A stretch of DNA of 64,000 nt, taken from Malurus cyaneus samueli (lineage: Eukaryota; Chordata; Aves; Passeriformes; Maluridae). Under the pieces are notes generated by a model. It was not told where the DNA came from. It ran no database searches and saw only the letters and a list, made by a program, of their open reading frames with translations. Location of the stretch: the NCBI GenBank assembly GCA_009741485.1, contig CM019218.1, forward strand, positions 45,222,840 through 45,286,839. Reading direction: 5' to 3'. Of the stretch, positions 36,201-48,179 are shown piece by piece. Each line of letters starts with the position of its first letter. The stretch's first letter is position 1. The position numbers and the translations under genes were made by a program.

Positions 36201-38569
36201 ACACTACCTCCCAGGACCTGACACCGACAATGCATAGAACACCCAGTGATTTCTGTAAGCAGTCATAAGTTGAGAGTTGCTAATACCAAAGGTCCCACAA
36301 ACGCCAGCTGCTTTTGGAAGAATGTGCATTGTCTGTTTATTTTAATTCCTTTTTAGATTCACACATACAATGATCTATAGCTCTCTCACTTCTCATTATC
36401 AGACTATTTTCAAAACCCTGCATTCTCACAGTGTCAGACCTCTTGTTCTCTCCTGCAGCAAAGGTCTCTCATGCTGTAGCTATAGGGGTCTGCAGTCCTG
36501 ATCCCCTGGAAACATCCTGCCATTAGCATACTTCTTGTCCTCAAACAAGGAAGAGCAAGCTGCCATTCTGATTTCCTCTGAGCCATATGCTTCGGCATCT
36601 TGAAAGCATCTAAGCCAAGACTTCCTTTGCTTTTCTTGAACCTATTAAATGAAACAACCTCACAGTCCTAATGTTATACTTCCGGATTTTTCAAATTCTG
36701 ACTTTTGTGCAAATTGAGGTTTATAACTCAAGCAGAAATTATGCTCCAAAAAGTTTTGAATCTGACCGTGTTAACCTTCTGCAGTGTGCATTTATCAAAA
36801 TAGCTGCTGGTGACAAAGCTGAGAGGGGAAACCCCAGGACATGCACCATATGGTGACAGGGACAGCAACAGAAATAGTAACAGTAAGAAACAGTAGTTAC
36901 TAATTAAAATAATTCTTCGTGGTTTCAAAATGGCTTGTCCAGGAAGTATTAATAACTGCTGGTTAATTCTTCCTTGTGACTACTTGATTCTGAATAAACA
37001 TATCCCTTTCTCAACTTCAGGAAAAGTTTTTTTTTCCTCCTTCTCCCTTTTTTAACATTTGAAATATAAGTAGTATTATAGTAACCATGGTATCCTGATG
37101 ACATAATGGTTACCATGAGAACAAAGCTGAAATAGTGTCATCAGAGCCCCTTCTCTCTGCTATGTGTTGAGTTTTATATTTAATAGAGATGGCCAAACTG
37201 CTGCCACCCAGCCTGGCCAATTCTATCTGGCTTCATGGTTTCAAAGCTTATAAAAGAAAAGCTGCCCCGTGATGGTGCCTTCCACCTTAGTACAGCTAGC
37301 TTTGCTTCAGGGCAGCTGTGCCACCAGCTTATAAGATAGGCCTGCATAGCAGGCAGGTAAGAGGATCACTGTTTTAAGAGATTCCCCCAGGACAGTGGCA
37401 TTTGTCCTGTTCCTAGGACATCCTCCAGTTCAGCCCTTAGCCATGTGTAAAATGGCAGTTCTTGGTCTCCACTGGACAGATAAACGAAATTTTACTTAAC
37501 TGTGCTAGATTTCTCTGCCATTCTGTACAAGGTCTCTCAGTGCATGATTGTCTGCGGTCCAGTCCTGCAATAACCTCTGCCCAGAAGTGCTCTGCACCCA
37601 CAAGTGAATCCACTGGCCAGTGTCAAAACGCTGTACCCAGAGGGCAGCTCCAGCTTCAGACAATCGAGAGCTATTCCCAGCTAGTTTCCTCAGAGAAGAG
37701 CCTCTTTCTTTTACTGTGAGAACCACTGGACATGACTCACTGCATATTGTTTGTTCATTTTGCTATATATATTTCCCAAACGCTATTTTAAGTCGCATTT
37801 CTCCCTAATGATCCTACCAAGTTTACTGCATGAAAACAACCTTCTAGTTTTAATTTCATATTTAACCAAAACAAATGTGGCATGGCTCTGTTCACTTCAG
37901 TAAAGCTATCTGGATTTATATTCTGCATATAGATACAAGAAAATTGGTCAGAGGGAAAGACAGAAGGTACCACAAAGGGGCCAATGAAGTAGGCAGCATT
38001 TCATACACAGCTCCCCGCATTCTGCCTGTAACAAAATGTTTCCACACCAGCCCAGTTCACTTCCTGCAGATGGTTCACATGCATTTCCTTCCTCCTCTAA
38101 CCAGAATCCATGGCACAGGCTCTTCCTAAAAATTCTGGCCTTTAAATTTCTATTGAAAAAAAATTCTCTTTCAGTACCTGCTACCCAGTAGGTTTACCCC
38201 ACTGGTTTCACACAGTTCTTCCTTTTTCTTTTCCTTCACCTTCTTGAAAAGTCAGGTTACATACAAAGTCATTGTCAAAGACTAACTGTAGATATTCTCC
38301 CTAAATCCACAGAACTATTCAGGTTGACATCCCTCTGAATGGCAGCCCCAGTGCGGTTTCAATTGTGAAATGAGGGTATAGTCTGTCTGCTTGTGCAGGT
38401 CATTCATATTGATGTGCCAGAATGACCCAGAGGGACATTGCTAATAAGTCACCAGATAAATTTTGAATTGTTGACTCCTACCCCTCAACCCCTTGGGGTT
38501 CAGTCAATTTTTCACCTGACTGTTATTCCATACCTCTCCAATTGTCTACAAGGATACTTAAGGAGACTA
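33224..38569. other. Single-copy non-coding DNA
   Basis: No gene, RNA or recognised mobile element. The only item standing out is the motif pair at 37081-37122 with a TATA-like sequence about 120 bases further on. Short open frames (33250, 35265, 37462, 37875 and others) have no splice context and unremarkable composition. Confidence 0.55.
37081..37122. promoter_or_regulatory. Paired RFX X-box-like motifs
   Basis: GTAACCATGGTATC at 37081-37094 and GTTACCATGAGAAC at 37109-37122 match the RFX X-box consensus GTTNCCATGGNAAC at all but two and all but one of its positions. Between them lies TGATGACAT, close to a CRE or AP-1 site. About 120 bases downstream CTTATAAAAG (near 37247) could serve as a TATA box. 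This could be an enhancer or a small promoter, though no exon follows that I can identify. Motif matching alone gives many false positives. Confidence 0.3.
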
Positions 38570-39078
38570 AATCACAGAATCCCAGGATGGGTCAGGTTGG
38601 AAGGAGCTACAGGACATCATCTGATCCAACCTCTCTGCTCAAGCAGGGTCATCCCAGAGCACATTGCACAGGATTGCACCCAGACTGCTGTTGAGTACCT
38701 CCAGTGATGGAGATTCCACATCCTCTCTGGGCAATCAGGTCCAGTGTTCAGTCACCTGCACAGTAAAGGAGTTCCTCCTCATGTTCAGGTGGAACTTTCT
38801 GTGCATCAGTTTGTGCCCATTGCCTCTGGTCCTATTGCTTGCATCACTGAGAAAAGCCTGCCTCCATCCTCTTGACAGCCTCCCTTCAGATACTGACAGA
38901 CGTTGATGAGGTTCCCCCTCAGTCTTCTCTTCTTGAGGCTGAACAGGCCATGCTCTTCTTAATGCACCCCAGGACACCACTGTCCTTCCTGGCCACACTG
39001 ATGGGTCATGGACAGCTTGTTGTCCACCAGCATCCCCAGGTCCTTCTCTGCAGAGCTGCTTTCCAGCAGATCAGACAA
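38570..39078 (-). mobile_element. CR1 LINE, internally deleted copy
   Basis: The plus strand starts ATCACAGAATCCCAGGATGG, the reverse complement of a CR1 3' end, then runs through CCTCTCTGCTCAAGCAGGGT, TTCCTCCTCATGTTCAGGTG, CAGTCTTCTCTTCTTGAGGC and GTTGTCCACCAGCATCCCC. These are familiar blocks of the CR1 ORF2 3' region in correct order. After CTGAACAGGCC (near 38949) a block present in full elements is missing, and the sequence resumes at TGCTCTTCTTAATGCACCCC. The copy is therefore truncated at its 5' end and internally deleted, and it cannot encode a working protein. Open frames within it (38438, 38664, 38735 minus) are remnants of the ORF2 region or antisense. Confidence 0.92.
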
Positions 39079-41559
39079 GGTCAAATGGGAAATTAAACCC
39101 AAAGTCATATATAAACCAGATGGATTAGATTTTTCAATGACTTTCTGTACCGTGAAATCAAACAGACATAAACCATAAGCAAGGACACAAATACAGAGGC
39201 ATCAACTTCAAATGTTAAAAATTCCCAGCTCTTCCCACCTTAACCCTTACCCAGGATCTTTAATGGCTGCCTCAGACATGGTAATAGTGCAAGCGCTTCA
39301 CTCAAAGCAAGATCAAATTTTATACAAAATTCACCAAAAGCCTCTGCCCCACAGCTGTATCAGTGGGTGCCCCAAAATTATTTAGGTGACACCTTCCACC
39401 TAAACATTACTTCATTGCTTCAAAGCTGCCTCATCAATTGTGCTTCACCCAAAGTTCAACCCTGATCCCAGCTGTAATCCTGAGTCAGCACCCTCTGCCT
39501 GCCTAGCAGGGAGCTGCTGCCAGAGGCAACGCTGAAGTCCTTGGTGGGCTGGCAATAAACCCAGCTCACTGGTCACTAAGTCTCCACCCTCTGCCCCATG
39601 CCTGATGTTGGCCTCACCACAACCTCACACTTAAACCATTCCTAATTGTATCAGGGTGACAAAATACCAGAGCAAACAGAGATTGCCACTAGCCTAACTC
39701 AAGCTCATCATGCCCTCATGGCTCAGCCATGTGCCAATCCCAAATTATGGCCCCTCTCTTCCTGACACAATTTTAACAGCAAGTTGACTTATTCCACCAA
39801 GTTCTCTCCAGAGAACAGTTGGCAGAGTACAGGGTGAACAAATTTTGTTAAGCAAAATCAGTTCAGGCAGATTTGGGATGTTTTTCAACAAAAAATTGCG
39901 GTGAACCACACGTCGTTTTAATGTCAGACCTCCTGCACTTTGGTAAACCCAAGAAGCAAAATGATTTCACAGCATAAAGCAGAGAAACCCTGCTGCTTCT
40001 CAGCTCTTTGCTGCTGCCAGCCCCAAAACCATGCAAAGCTACTGCGCACCCCATGGCAGTGAGCGATAGGTGGCTGCTACAATTGCTTGGAGCATTTGGG
40101 AATTAGGAGAACTAATTCCATGGTCCACTGAAGTCTTTCTGAAGTCTCAGAGGAGGTCCCATCGCAAGTTTACTCCAGGTTTTCTTAACACTGACTTTTG
40201 GAAGGGAAGAGGATACTGACCTAGTCCAGTAGTAACTGATGAGTTTAGGTTTTGCCTTACATCAAACTGACTCAACCTACAATGATACCAACTCACAATT
40301 CTCTCTTAATTGGGAAAATCACTAGGATAGTACTCACTGCCAGAATTCTGGGTCATAAAGTCATTCTCTGACTCAGAAGAAGGTTTACAACAGCTGTGGC
40401 AGTGATACGTACTGTAGGTGAGTCATGTTGAACTATTACCACAAACACAAGAACCTAATAAAACAAATACATAAAGGATTGCACTCACCTATCTAAATTA
40501 TAATGATACATTCATTGTTCTATAGCAAAAGACTTGACAATGCCTTTCAGGAACAAAAAATTTAAAAAATAAAGTTACTAAGCCACTTCTCCCCACAGGA
40601 ATCAAAACCAGCTTTTTTTTTTTTTTTTTTTTTTGTTTAATTCAGAGGCTAAAATTTCAGCTGATATAAATTTTCTGGCAAGCATTAAATTTATGGAGGC
40701 ATATTGGTTTAAAACAGCTCAGAATGTGCTTCTAGATTCATGGGACAAAACCCTATGCTTATTGATTATGTAACTGCAAATGCAGATAGGTATGTCTCAA
40801 GGGCAGTATCCAATGTATGTACGAGCATACAACAAAATATCCCATGTATATTCAGAAGTAGAAAACGTTCTTTTAAATTTAAATTGTATGAGATTGAAAT
40901 AAACAAATGCTTTTGGGTGTTCAAACAAGAATTCCAGTGAATAAAATAAAGAAAATACATAAAGTATTAGTTAAGGAATTACTGATCTTCAGTGAATGGA
41001 TACTGAGGTAATTCCACTGACTTTGTAGGCCCTCATTACCTGAACGTGTAATCCTTTAAGTAGTAAGGCTACTAAAACCAACTCCACAAATCAAACTCAA
41101 CAACAGTCATGCCAAAGCACTGGAGCAACCTATGGTCTCTAGCCAGATGCTGTGAAGAGGGTTTTTAACAAGTCACGTGCATTTTTGGGACAACTGATCA
41201 GAGGGAAAAGAAGAATTACAAAGGTACCCCACAGTACCAAATAATTACTGGGGAAAAAAACAAGCGGGCTTAAAATGAACTTCGAGATCATTTCCTCCCT
41301 CCTATTACTTCTGGGCAGGAGTCTTAGGTCCTATGTTTATGAGTATTGTTAGGTGCTGGGTTTTTTATGAATATAAAATGAACTGCCTTTGGTGGAGCAA
41401 AGTGGGTTTACAGATGAGGCACCAGCAGCTGCTGCAGCATTTGTAAGACCACAGCCGTGTCTCCCGCTTGAGAAGGCATCAGCCTTCCACCTTCTGCCCT
41501 GAGGGAGCAAACCCAGCGGAGGCGTCTAAGTGTCTTTAAGCAGCCTCTCCAGCCCCCTC
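39079..41559. other. Single-copy non-coding DNA upstream of CpG island
   Basis: No gene or recognised repeat. Contains a 21-base or so T run near 40613-40634 and an AT-rich stretch up to about 41400, after which GC content rises sharply toward the island. Confidence 0.55.
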
Positions 41560-41613
41560 CGAACAGAGGTGCCGGGGGGCCGCTGACAATCAGACTCCCC
41601 TCACTCAGGAGCC

Positions 41614-41890
41614 ACAGCGGGGCCGGGGGCTGCCCACAGCGGGGCCGGGACTGCTCACAGCGGGGCCGGGACTGCTCACAGCGGGGCCGGGGCTGCCCCA
41701 GCGGGGCCGGGGCTGCCCTCAGCGGGGCCGGGGCTGCCTCAGCGGGGCCGGGGCTGCCCTCAGCGGGGCCGGGGCTGCCCTCAGCGGGGCCGGGGGCTCT
41801 CCACAGCGGGGCCGGGGGCTGCCCTCAGCGGGGCCGGGGCTGCCCTCAGCGGGGCCGGGGCTGCCCTCAGCGGGGCCGGGGGCTCTCCAC
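41614..41890. repeat. 21-bp GC-rich minisatellite, about 13 copies
   Basis: Thirteen tandem units of the form AGCGGGGCCGGGGCTGCCCTC, varying by a few bases (GGGACTGCTC in two units, GGGGGCTCTCCAC in two). Each unit has two runs of four or more G, apart from the units with GGG in the second run, so the plus strand is rich in potential G-quadruplex. The array sits at the upstream edge of the CpG island. Its 21-base period gives a seven-residue repeat in minus-strand translation, which is a by-product of the period and not evidence of a protein. Confidence 0.93.
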
Positions 41891-42880
41891 ACTGCCCGCA
41901 GCCCCTCGTCCACCTGGGCCAGCCGGCGGAGCCCGCCGCCCCCAGGCATCACTGCCGCAGCGCTCTGGCGCTGCCGGGGCTGGCCCGGCTGCTCCCGCTC
42001 GCTGCCTGGCTGTTTCATTCATGCTTTCTCCTTCGCCATCTCTCTCTCCGACTGAGGGGAAACGGGAGCGCGCGTGGGCGGCCGCTGGAAGGCTCCCTGT
42101 CAGTCAAGCGACCGAGCTGAAAAGAAGGCGAGCGAGGGAGAAGGAGGCAGAACAGCTTTCCCGGGGGAGGGGGCGGCTGTTGTCGGCTGCCAGCCTCGCA
42201 GCCCTTCCCGGGGGCATCTGCAGAGACGGGGTGGGGGGAAAGCGGGAGCGGTGTTGTACCACAGACCCTCCCGCCGCGGGGGAAGGGGCTCTTTCCCGCC
42301 GCTCGTCACCTGTGCCCCCCTCCCCAAACACGCACCCAGCGGCGACGGGGCGGGGGGCCGCGGCCGACTGTCTGACGGGCACCGGGCGCAGTTTCCGCAC
42401 CCCCGACGCTTTGAGGGCTGCGGGACCTCACAGTGGAGGGGGCGAACCCGGGGGTGTCGGTGGTGGGGGGGTACGTTGGGCGGAGTATCTTCCTCAGCTC
42501 TCCGCGGGACCGAGGAACTTCCTCAGGCTGAGGGGCGCTCCGTAGTGCCGGCACCCAGTGCAGCACGGGGGACTGGTGAGGGGCGTCCTGAGGGGAGGCT
42601 CCGGGCAAGTTGCACGGTTTCGACGGGGGGGGCGGCCTCGCAGAGAGCTGAGGTGGGCTGGCGCTCGGTACCGGCGGGGAGGGGAGCGGGCGGCTGCCGG
42701 CGAGGCTCTGGTGCAGTGGAGCCGGGGGCTCCACAAGGGAGACTCCACTGCCCCCACCGCGCCGCAGCGCTCCCTTTGTGCTCCCTCCGCACCTGAGCGC
42801 CGGGCTGGGAGGGGCGGCGCAGGTGGAGGCGGGCACGGCAGCAGCGGCGGCGCATCCCGGAGCCGGGGCGGGGAGGGGAG

Positions 42881-42886
42881 GTAAGG
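42881..42886 (+). other. Putative splice donor of exon 1
   Basis: GAG|GTAAGG, a near-consensus donor inside the CpG island. The transcription start is not visible from sequence, so the exon's 5' end is unknown. If used, intron 1 would run about 20.5 kb to the acceptor at 63397, unless intermediate exons exist. Confidence 0.4.
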
Positions 42887-43430
42887 CGAGGCTGTGCCGT
42901 GCTGCGGCGGCCGCCGCTCCCGGCCGGCAGCGGGGACGGCGAGCAGGGCACGTCCCTTGCTCGGCTTTTATCCCAGCCCTTTCCCATTCCGTCCTGCTGC
43001 GCGCAGAGAGATGCAACAGCGGCAGCCCGGTCCCCCGGGGAAGGACAGGGCTCGAAGGTGGGCGAGTCGCATCAGCCCGGCCGGTGCGGGGAAGGGCGGC
43101 CGGGCGAGGGGCTGGGGCCGGGGGGGAGCAGCCGGCGGTGCCTTCCCGCTCCCGCGGTGTCGCGCAGCCGTCCGCCAAGCTGCGCGGAGAGCTGAGGGCG
43201 GCCGCAGCCCGGCTCCTCCGGCGCCGCTCGCCTCCCCGAGGGGCCCGCTCCGCTCTGCTCCACTCCCGCAGGGCCCGTGCACGGTGGCGGCGTGCACAAG
43301 ACTGGGCATTTCTCCCTTTTTCCCTCGCCAAAGAACGCCGAGATGCGCGGAGTAGATGCTGCTGTATGCTCTTAGCGGAGCTCTTTCGGAAAGGGCTGGG
43401 GGATTTGCGGGAGGCTGCTTTCGAACCGGC

Positions 43431-43456
43431 GCAGCCGGCAGTTAACTACCGGCTGC
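43431..43456. promoter_or_regulatory. 26-bp near-perfect palindrome in CpG island
   Basis: GCAGCCGGCAGTTAAC followed by TACCGGCTGC. The interval equals its reverse complement except for one mismatched pair. The centre is AGTTAACT, and a CCGG lies on each side. It could be a dimeric transcription-factor site. Nothing indicates which protein. Confidence 0.45.
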
Positions 43457-43556
43457 AGTTAAAATTTTAGCAGCAGCAACAGCTTTGCGATGCTTTCCGG
43501 GAATGCTGCTGCCTGGGAGCTGATGTTCCAGGCGGCCCGCGGTACGCCGCCGCTCT

Positions 43557-43572
43557 CTCCTAGATGGCAGTG
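43557..43572 (+). promoter_or_regulatory. Candidate CTCF site at 3' edge of CpG island
   Basis: CTCCTAGATGGCAGTG matches the CTCF core CCASYAGRKGGCRS at 12 of 14 positions, including the whole AGRKGGCRS half. The position at the island edge is plausible for CTCF. Motif evidence only. Confidence 0.3.
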
Positions 43573-46451
43573 CTGAGAGCAGAATAGTTGCCGGTGCAGG
43601 CAATAAAGTGCTGGGAATCTGGAGACTTGTGCAGATGGATTTTGGTAGAGTTATGGGTGGAACAGAAGAGCATTCACATGTGCACTAAGCTTATTTGCAA
43701 TTAAGACAATTATTTTTTCAAACTTTACATATGGTTATCCTGTTAACCAATTACGTTTTGGTGAGACTTTGATTGCTACATTATGTGAGAAAGGAAAAAC
43801 AAATTTAGTAGGTTAAGCCTTTGTAGTACAGTGTTATTTGCAAAGTTGCCGAGGTTCAGATCCAGCTCCTCTGGCTGCCACCTGATTGCCACCGATTTGC
43901 AGCCGGTGATCAGGTTCCGTGCTTGTGTTAGAGCAATCAATCGCAGATTGAGAAGAAATGTGCCTTCATTACCCTCTGTTTTTTTCTTTATTTCAAAAAT
44001 GTTGTCTCTACTGAGGAAACAATTTTCTTTGTTTGATCACAATGTTTTGTTAGTCAGTTTGAGATGATACCTACCTTGTATAAATTGTGCAGTTAGTGGA
44101 TCAATTTCAAATCTCACACAGACCCGGAGCTCATGTTGATTTCAGCACAAGTTGTGTGGTACATGACAGAGTGCTGAATTTTACTGTGTAGGATAGCTGA
44201 AGTAAATTTCTCGCTGTTGCTCTACACTTCCAGTTTGTTCCTTTGGAGTAGCAGAATGTAGTGATTTTGCCAATGTTCTCATTGATACATTTGAGTTAGT
44301 GTTGTACATCTGAAGCCAAGGATTGTTCAGGGGGCCCAATATGTGCCCATTGAGAGAGAAAATTTAGCCATTTGACTTGAATTGGATAAAATGGACACTA
44401 GAACTCTTACTCTACACTTGCATATAATGAATCTGAACGTTCTCAGTTGGATGTGCGGAAAGGTAAGCACATTACATTTACTTGTTTTATTCCTTTTGTT
44501 ATAACTGAACAGGCATTATTCTTTGTAGTACTGTGTCATTGGTTTGTTAGATTTTTTTTTTTTTTACTTCTTATTTAGCAGTATTCTGGTTTAAGGACTT
44601 TAGGATGTTTGTCACTCCACTGCAGAAAGAGTTGCCAATCGGATGTCATGATTGTGAAACTAGAACAAGAGCCTTTAAACAAGAACAAAACCATCAATTT
44701 AGTAACAATTTGGTGTGATAAATGGCAGAATACACACAAAAAATGCAAATCTGAACAATTATAGCATGCATCTTTTAGTATTAATATTGATATTTATATT
44801 GACAAAGCACAGAAGGCAAATAAAGACATACAGCTTTTAAGCACCTAAACTGGTTTGAAATGGAAGAGCTATTTTCTGTTATGTGTGGTTTTCTGTTACA
44901 TGGTTTATGCTTTTCAAAATAGTGTGGGGCGGAGAAAAGATCAGAGAAGCTTTTACAAGCATTTATTTTGTTTTCTGGATCTTAAAATTCCATTATGTAG
45001 CAGGATGCTTTTCAGTATCTGCCTTCTCAGTATCTGGAAAGGCAGATGTTGCTGCAGCAGGAGCAATTGCACTGATTTGCAGCACGGTAAAAAAAAAGAT
45101 CTGTTTTTTCTGCCTCTGTCTGAAAAGATCAGCCATGTACCTCTGTTTTGGGCTTGTCAACAGAAGAGATGAGACAGAAAAGTTAAGTTTATTTAACGAA
45201 GGGAGTGAAGTAATGTGCAGTTAGGAAATTTCTGTTTGAGGAATAAAATTAGTAAATTTGCCTAACCAACTGCACGTGTTTGGTTTTGCCTCGAAATTGT
45301 CCACAAATCAACCTTGCTGAAATTCAGGGAGTTTTGATAGGTTTGGTTCGTTGTTAATTGCTTAACCAGATCACGCTGTCCTGTGGAAGGTTGAGTCCCA
45401 AAGACAGAAGAGGCAGTGAAGACCAGGGCCCCCTGTAGGCTTTTGTGGAAGAGCCTTTCTGACTTGTAGCTTTTTAAAAGGTGCATGACAGAATCCCACG
45501 GCTGAGATTTTTGCTCTCACAGTTCTTTTTTAGTTCCTTGCTTACCCTGTGTAGACCACAGCAAAGTGTGACTGATGTGACCCAAGACTCAACCTACGAT
45601 AGAGCCAGGATTCTTGGTTTAAACTGATACTTAGAGAGTTTATCTTAATGTTTCAGAGATAGTATGTTTCTGCTTTAGAGAGTTTGAGACTTCCTTGGAA
45701 GGAGAACATGCAAATGAAATTTAAGAACTGAAGGACTGATTTGCAGTAAAGCATCTTTAACAGAACAAGGCCAGAAGAGATGCACAATTTTTGTGATTCA
45801 GTATCCTAACTAGTTTCATTCTGTGTTTTACTGGTGTATGTGTGTGGTTATGACAGCTGGACAGTGCAATTATCTGTGTTTTTATAGCAATTTTGTCCTG
45901 TGGACACAACTGCATGTGCTATCAGGAACGTTTTTGACACAAACTCACCCTTCAGGTATAAGAAACTTGCTTACGTGATATGGAGGTTGGGACTTCCTTA
46001 TCTATCATCAGACCTTCAGTCATTGCAGTACGTAATAAAGCCATTTAGAGCATCTTTTAGAAAAGAATGAAAATGTGAGGCTGGGCTCAAACATCAGTGA
46101 GTGCCAGAAAGAATGAAAACTACATGTAATATATTTTACGTACATCCATTTGTTCAGGATGATGACTGTTTTTGTAATCTCTGTGTGCAAACTTGGTGCC
46201 TCCAAAATCTCCAGGAACTCAGGTTTTGAAAGCTTCAGTGAAGAGTTACCAACCCCTGCAGTATGCAGAGCCCACTGTCACAATGACGGCTAACATGCCA
46301 CCATCTAAACTGATGTCTGTGAGCATACGCTGCTTCATCAAAATACATAAGCTATGACACAGCTAATCTTAATTACACTGCTCTTTAAAAATCATTCAAA
46401 TGTTGTAGTCCATGTATCACTAGAATTGTTCTGCCCCTTGATTGTCCACAG

Positions 46452-46513
46452 ATCATGTTTCATTAAAGCGTTGATGAGTGCCCAGGACTCTGAAGGCAGC
46501 AGTTTTGTGCAAG
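46452..46513 (+). other. Weak candidate exon inside the intron
   Basis: 62 bases between an acceptor-like TTGATTGTCCACAG and a strong donor AAG|GTAAGAA. The length is not a multiple of three and no good reading frame is evident, so it would be 5' untranslated if real. Comparable chance pairs occur often in 20 kb of intron. Confidence 0.18.
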
Positions 46514-48125
46514 GTAAGAATGTTCCTTAAAGAAGCTGATGGGGAATGGAGCTCCAGAATTCCTGGCAGGCACTGACAGCTCAACATGTCACTGTAGTCT
46601 AGTCTGAAGGAGAATTGGATGTCCTTGACTATAGAAGAAGTTTTTGCACTGTAGAAACTTAATAGTGGGTTAGAGAGTGCGTTCAGGACCTGTGCAGGTG
46701 TGTTTGTTTCTGTTCGGTTGCACTAATATGACTGGAGTAATTAGGTTTGTCTACAAGTGCGGATGCATTGTAGCACTCTACATTAGAGGAGGAAATTTTA
46801 TTTATCTTGGTGAGCCTGAGATCTGCACCCATCAGTTCTGAATGACTTTGTTTCCAGAACTGCTTGGAAATCAAGGAAATGGATGATGTAAGCTATAGGG
46901 AAGAGGGTGGAAGTTGAGAGGCTGGGACACTAACACTGCTTATGATGCCCTGAAATAGATTCCACAATTGTAACCACAGTATTAAATACAACCCCAGCAC
47001 TACTCTTGGCAGATAAGTGGTTGATCACTGCTCTGGGGGGGGGGAAAAAAAAAAAAAAAATCAGTGGATATTTTAGTAGGCAAATCCCATGGACTTAGTT
47101 TTTTCCATTTCAAAAAGTGGAAGAATCCTATCTTTGTCTTCCATTTTCTTTCATCTTCATTACACAATTCTTGTACAAAACAACAAATGCAGAAATAATC
47201 TTGCAAAATAGGTTTCTGTTTGTAAGTAGGCAGTTATAAAATACTGTCTCTCATTCCTATGAGACCCCAAGAGATGTGGGAGATGGATTTATTTGATTGG
47301 GAAATTGAGAGCTAATTTACATGTGGAAATTTGCTAACATTAGCATACCAAGTTTATTTCCCTCACATACGTGGCTCTTACACAAAGAGACTGTGAACTG
47401 GAAATGTTTATGCCTAAATATTTGGAATGGCTCTTCTGGTATGCAGCCCTGTGTAGACAGACTCTTGGATTTGAATTACCATTGCAGGAGTTGGCGAAAT
47501 CAAACCTAAAGGAGAATAAAACTGACTGTTTTAAATAAATGGCAAAGGAGGAGCAGACATGGGACAGGGGGAGCTGTTGGTGCAAAGGAACAAACATGAC
47601 GCTTGAGGGGAATTGTCCTTTGAAAAAAAAAAAAAGTTAATTTTTTGTTAAAAATTGGTAAGCGGTTTAGATTATTATTGTAGTGCACAAGGTTTAAGCT
47701 ATGTTTCTCATGTCACACTCCGAAGTAATTGTCAGTGGAGTATTTTTGCTGTGGGACTGTATCAGCCTAGGAACAGAAGAGAGTCAAAAGATGTATTACA
47801 ACAAATTCAGTGCTGGCTTGTGAGAAAATATATTCTACGTTTGTGGTTGAATTTACATTTAAATTGAAAGCATTTTCTAGAAGGATGTTTTATTGAGGAG
47901 ATACAATTTGGGATGTTGTTAGTTGGTTATTCAACTTCTTAAAATATTTTAATTTTTTTAAAGCCTGTGTTTTTCTGACTTTCTTAGAAGCAGAGATGTG
48001 AAACTTTCACATTTTTAAAGACTGAACAGGACCATTTGTATTTACTAATATTAATTTCGTGCATAGCTTCTTTCATTGTTGAAACTATAGCATACTACTT
48101 AGGTTACTGCTTCATATATAGCTTA

Positions 48126-48179
48126 ATTCCCTTCTGATTTCACCTCTTAGATTAAATCCCTTCTGATTTCACCTCTTAG
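48126..48179. repeat. Short tandem duplication, 22-bp core twice
   Basis: CCCTTCTGATTTCACCTCTTAG occurs twice, separated by nine bases (ATTAAAT with flanking T/C). Small local duplication with no sign of function. Confidence 0.85.

Larger units (their letters stand above)
41560..43570 (+). promoter_or_regulatory. CpG island, likely promoter of the plus-strand gene
   Basis: About 2 kb of very GC-rich sequence with abundant CpG (GCGCGCG, CCGCGG, GGGGCGGGG Sp1-type boxes) in a window otherwise AT-rich and CpG-poor. No clear TATA box is evident, as usual for island promoters. A good donor, GGGGAG|GTAAGG at 42880/42881, suggests that a non-coding or mostly non-coding first exon ends there. The assignment to the plus strand rests on this donor and on the exon at 63398-63508. 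A divergent minus-strand transcript is possible. Long open frames on both strands here (up to 341 codons on the minus strand) are expected from the lack of AT-rich stop codons and show no recognisable domain. Confidence 0.8.

Noticed and set aside
41719..42018. Minus-strand ORF with a PGPAEGS seven-residue repeat
   Set aside because: The repeat is simply the 21-bp minisatellite read in one frame. No splice or start context supports a protein.
42306..43331. 341-codon minus-strand ORF and a 240-codon plus-strand ORF in the CpG island
   Set aside because: Stop codons are rare in such GC-rich DNA. The translations are arginine-, proline- and alanine-rich without domain character, and several frames are open at once.
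44386..44462. ATG frame running to a good donor, GGAAAG|GTAAGC at 44462/44463
   Set aside because: No convincing acceptor upstream and no recognised peptide. A lone donor-like site is expected by chance in a long intron.
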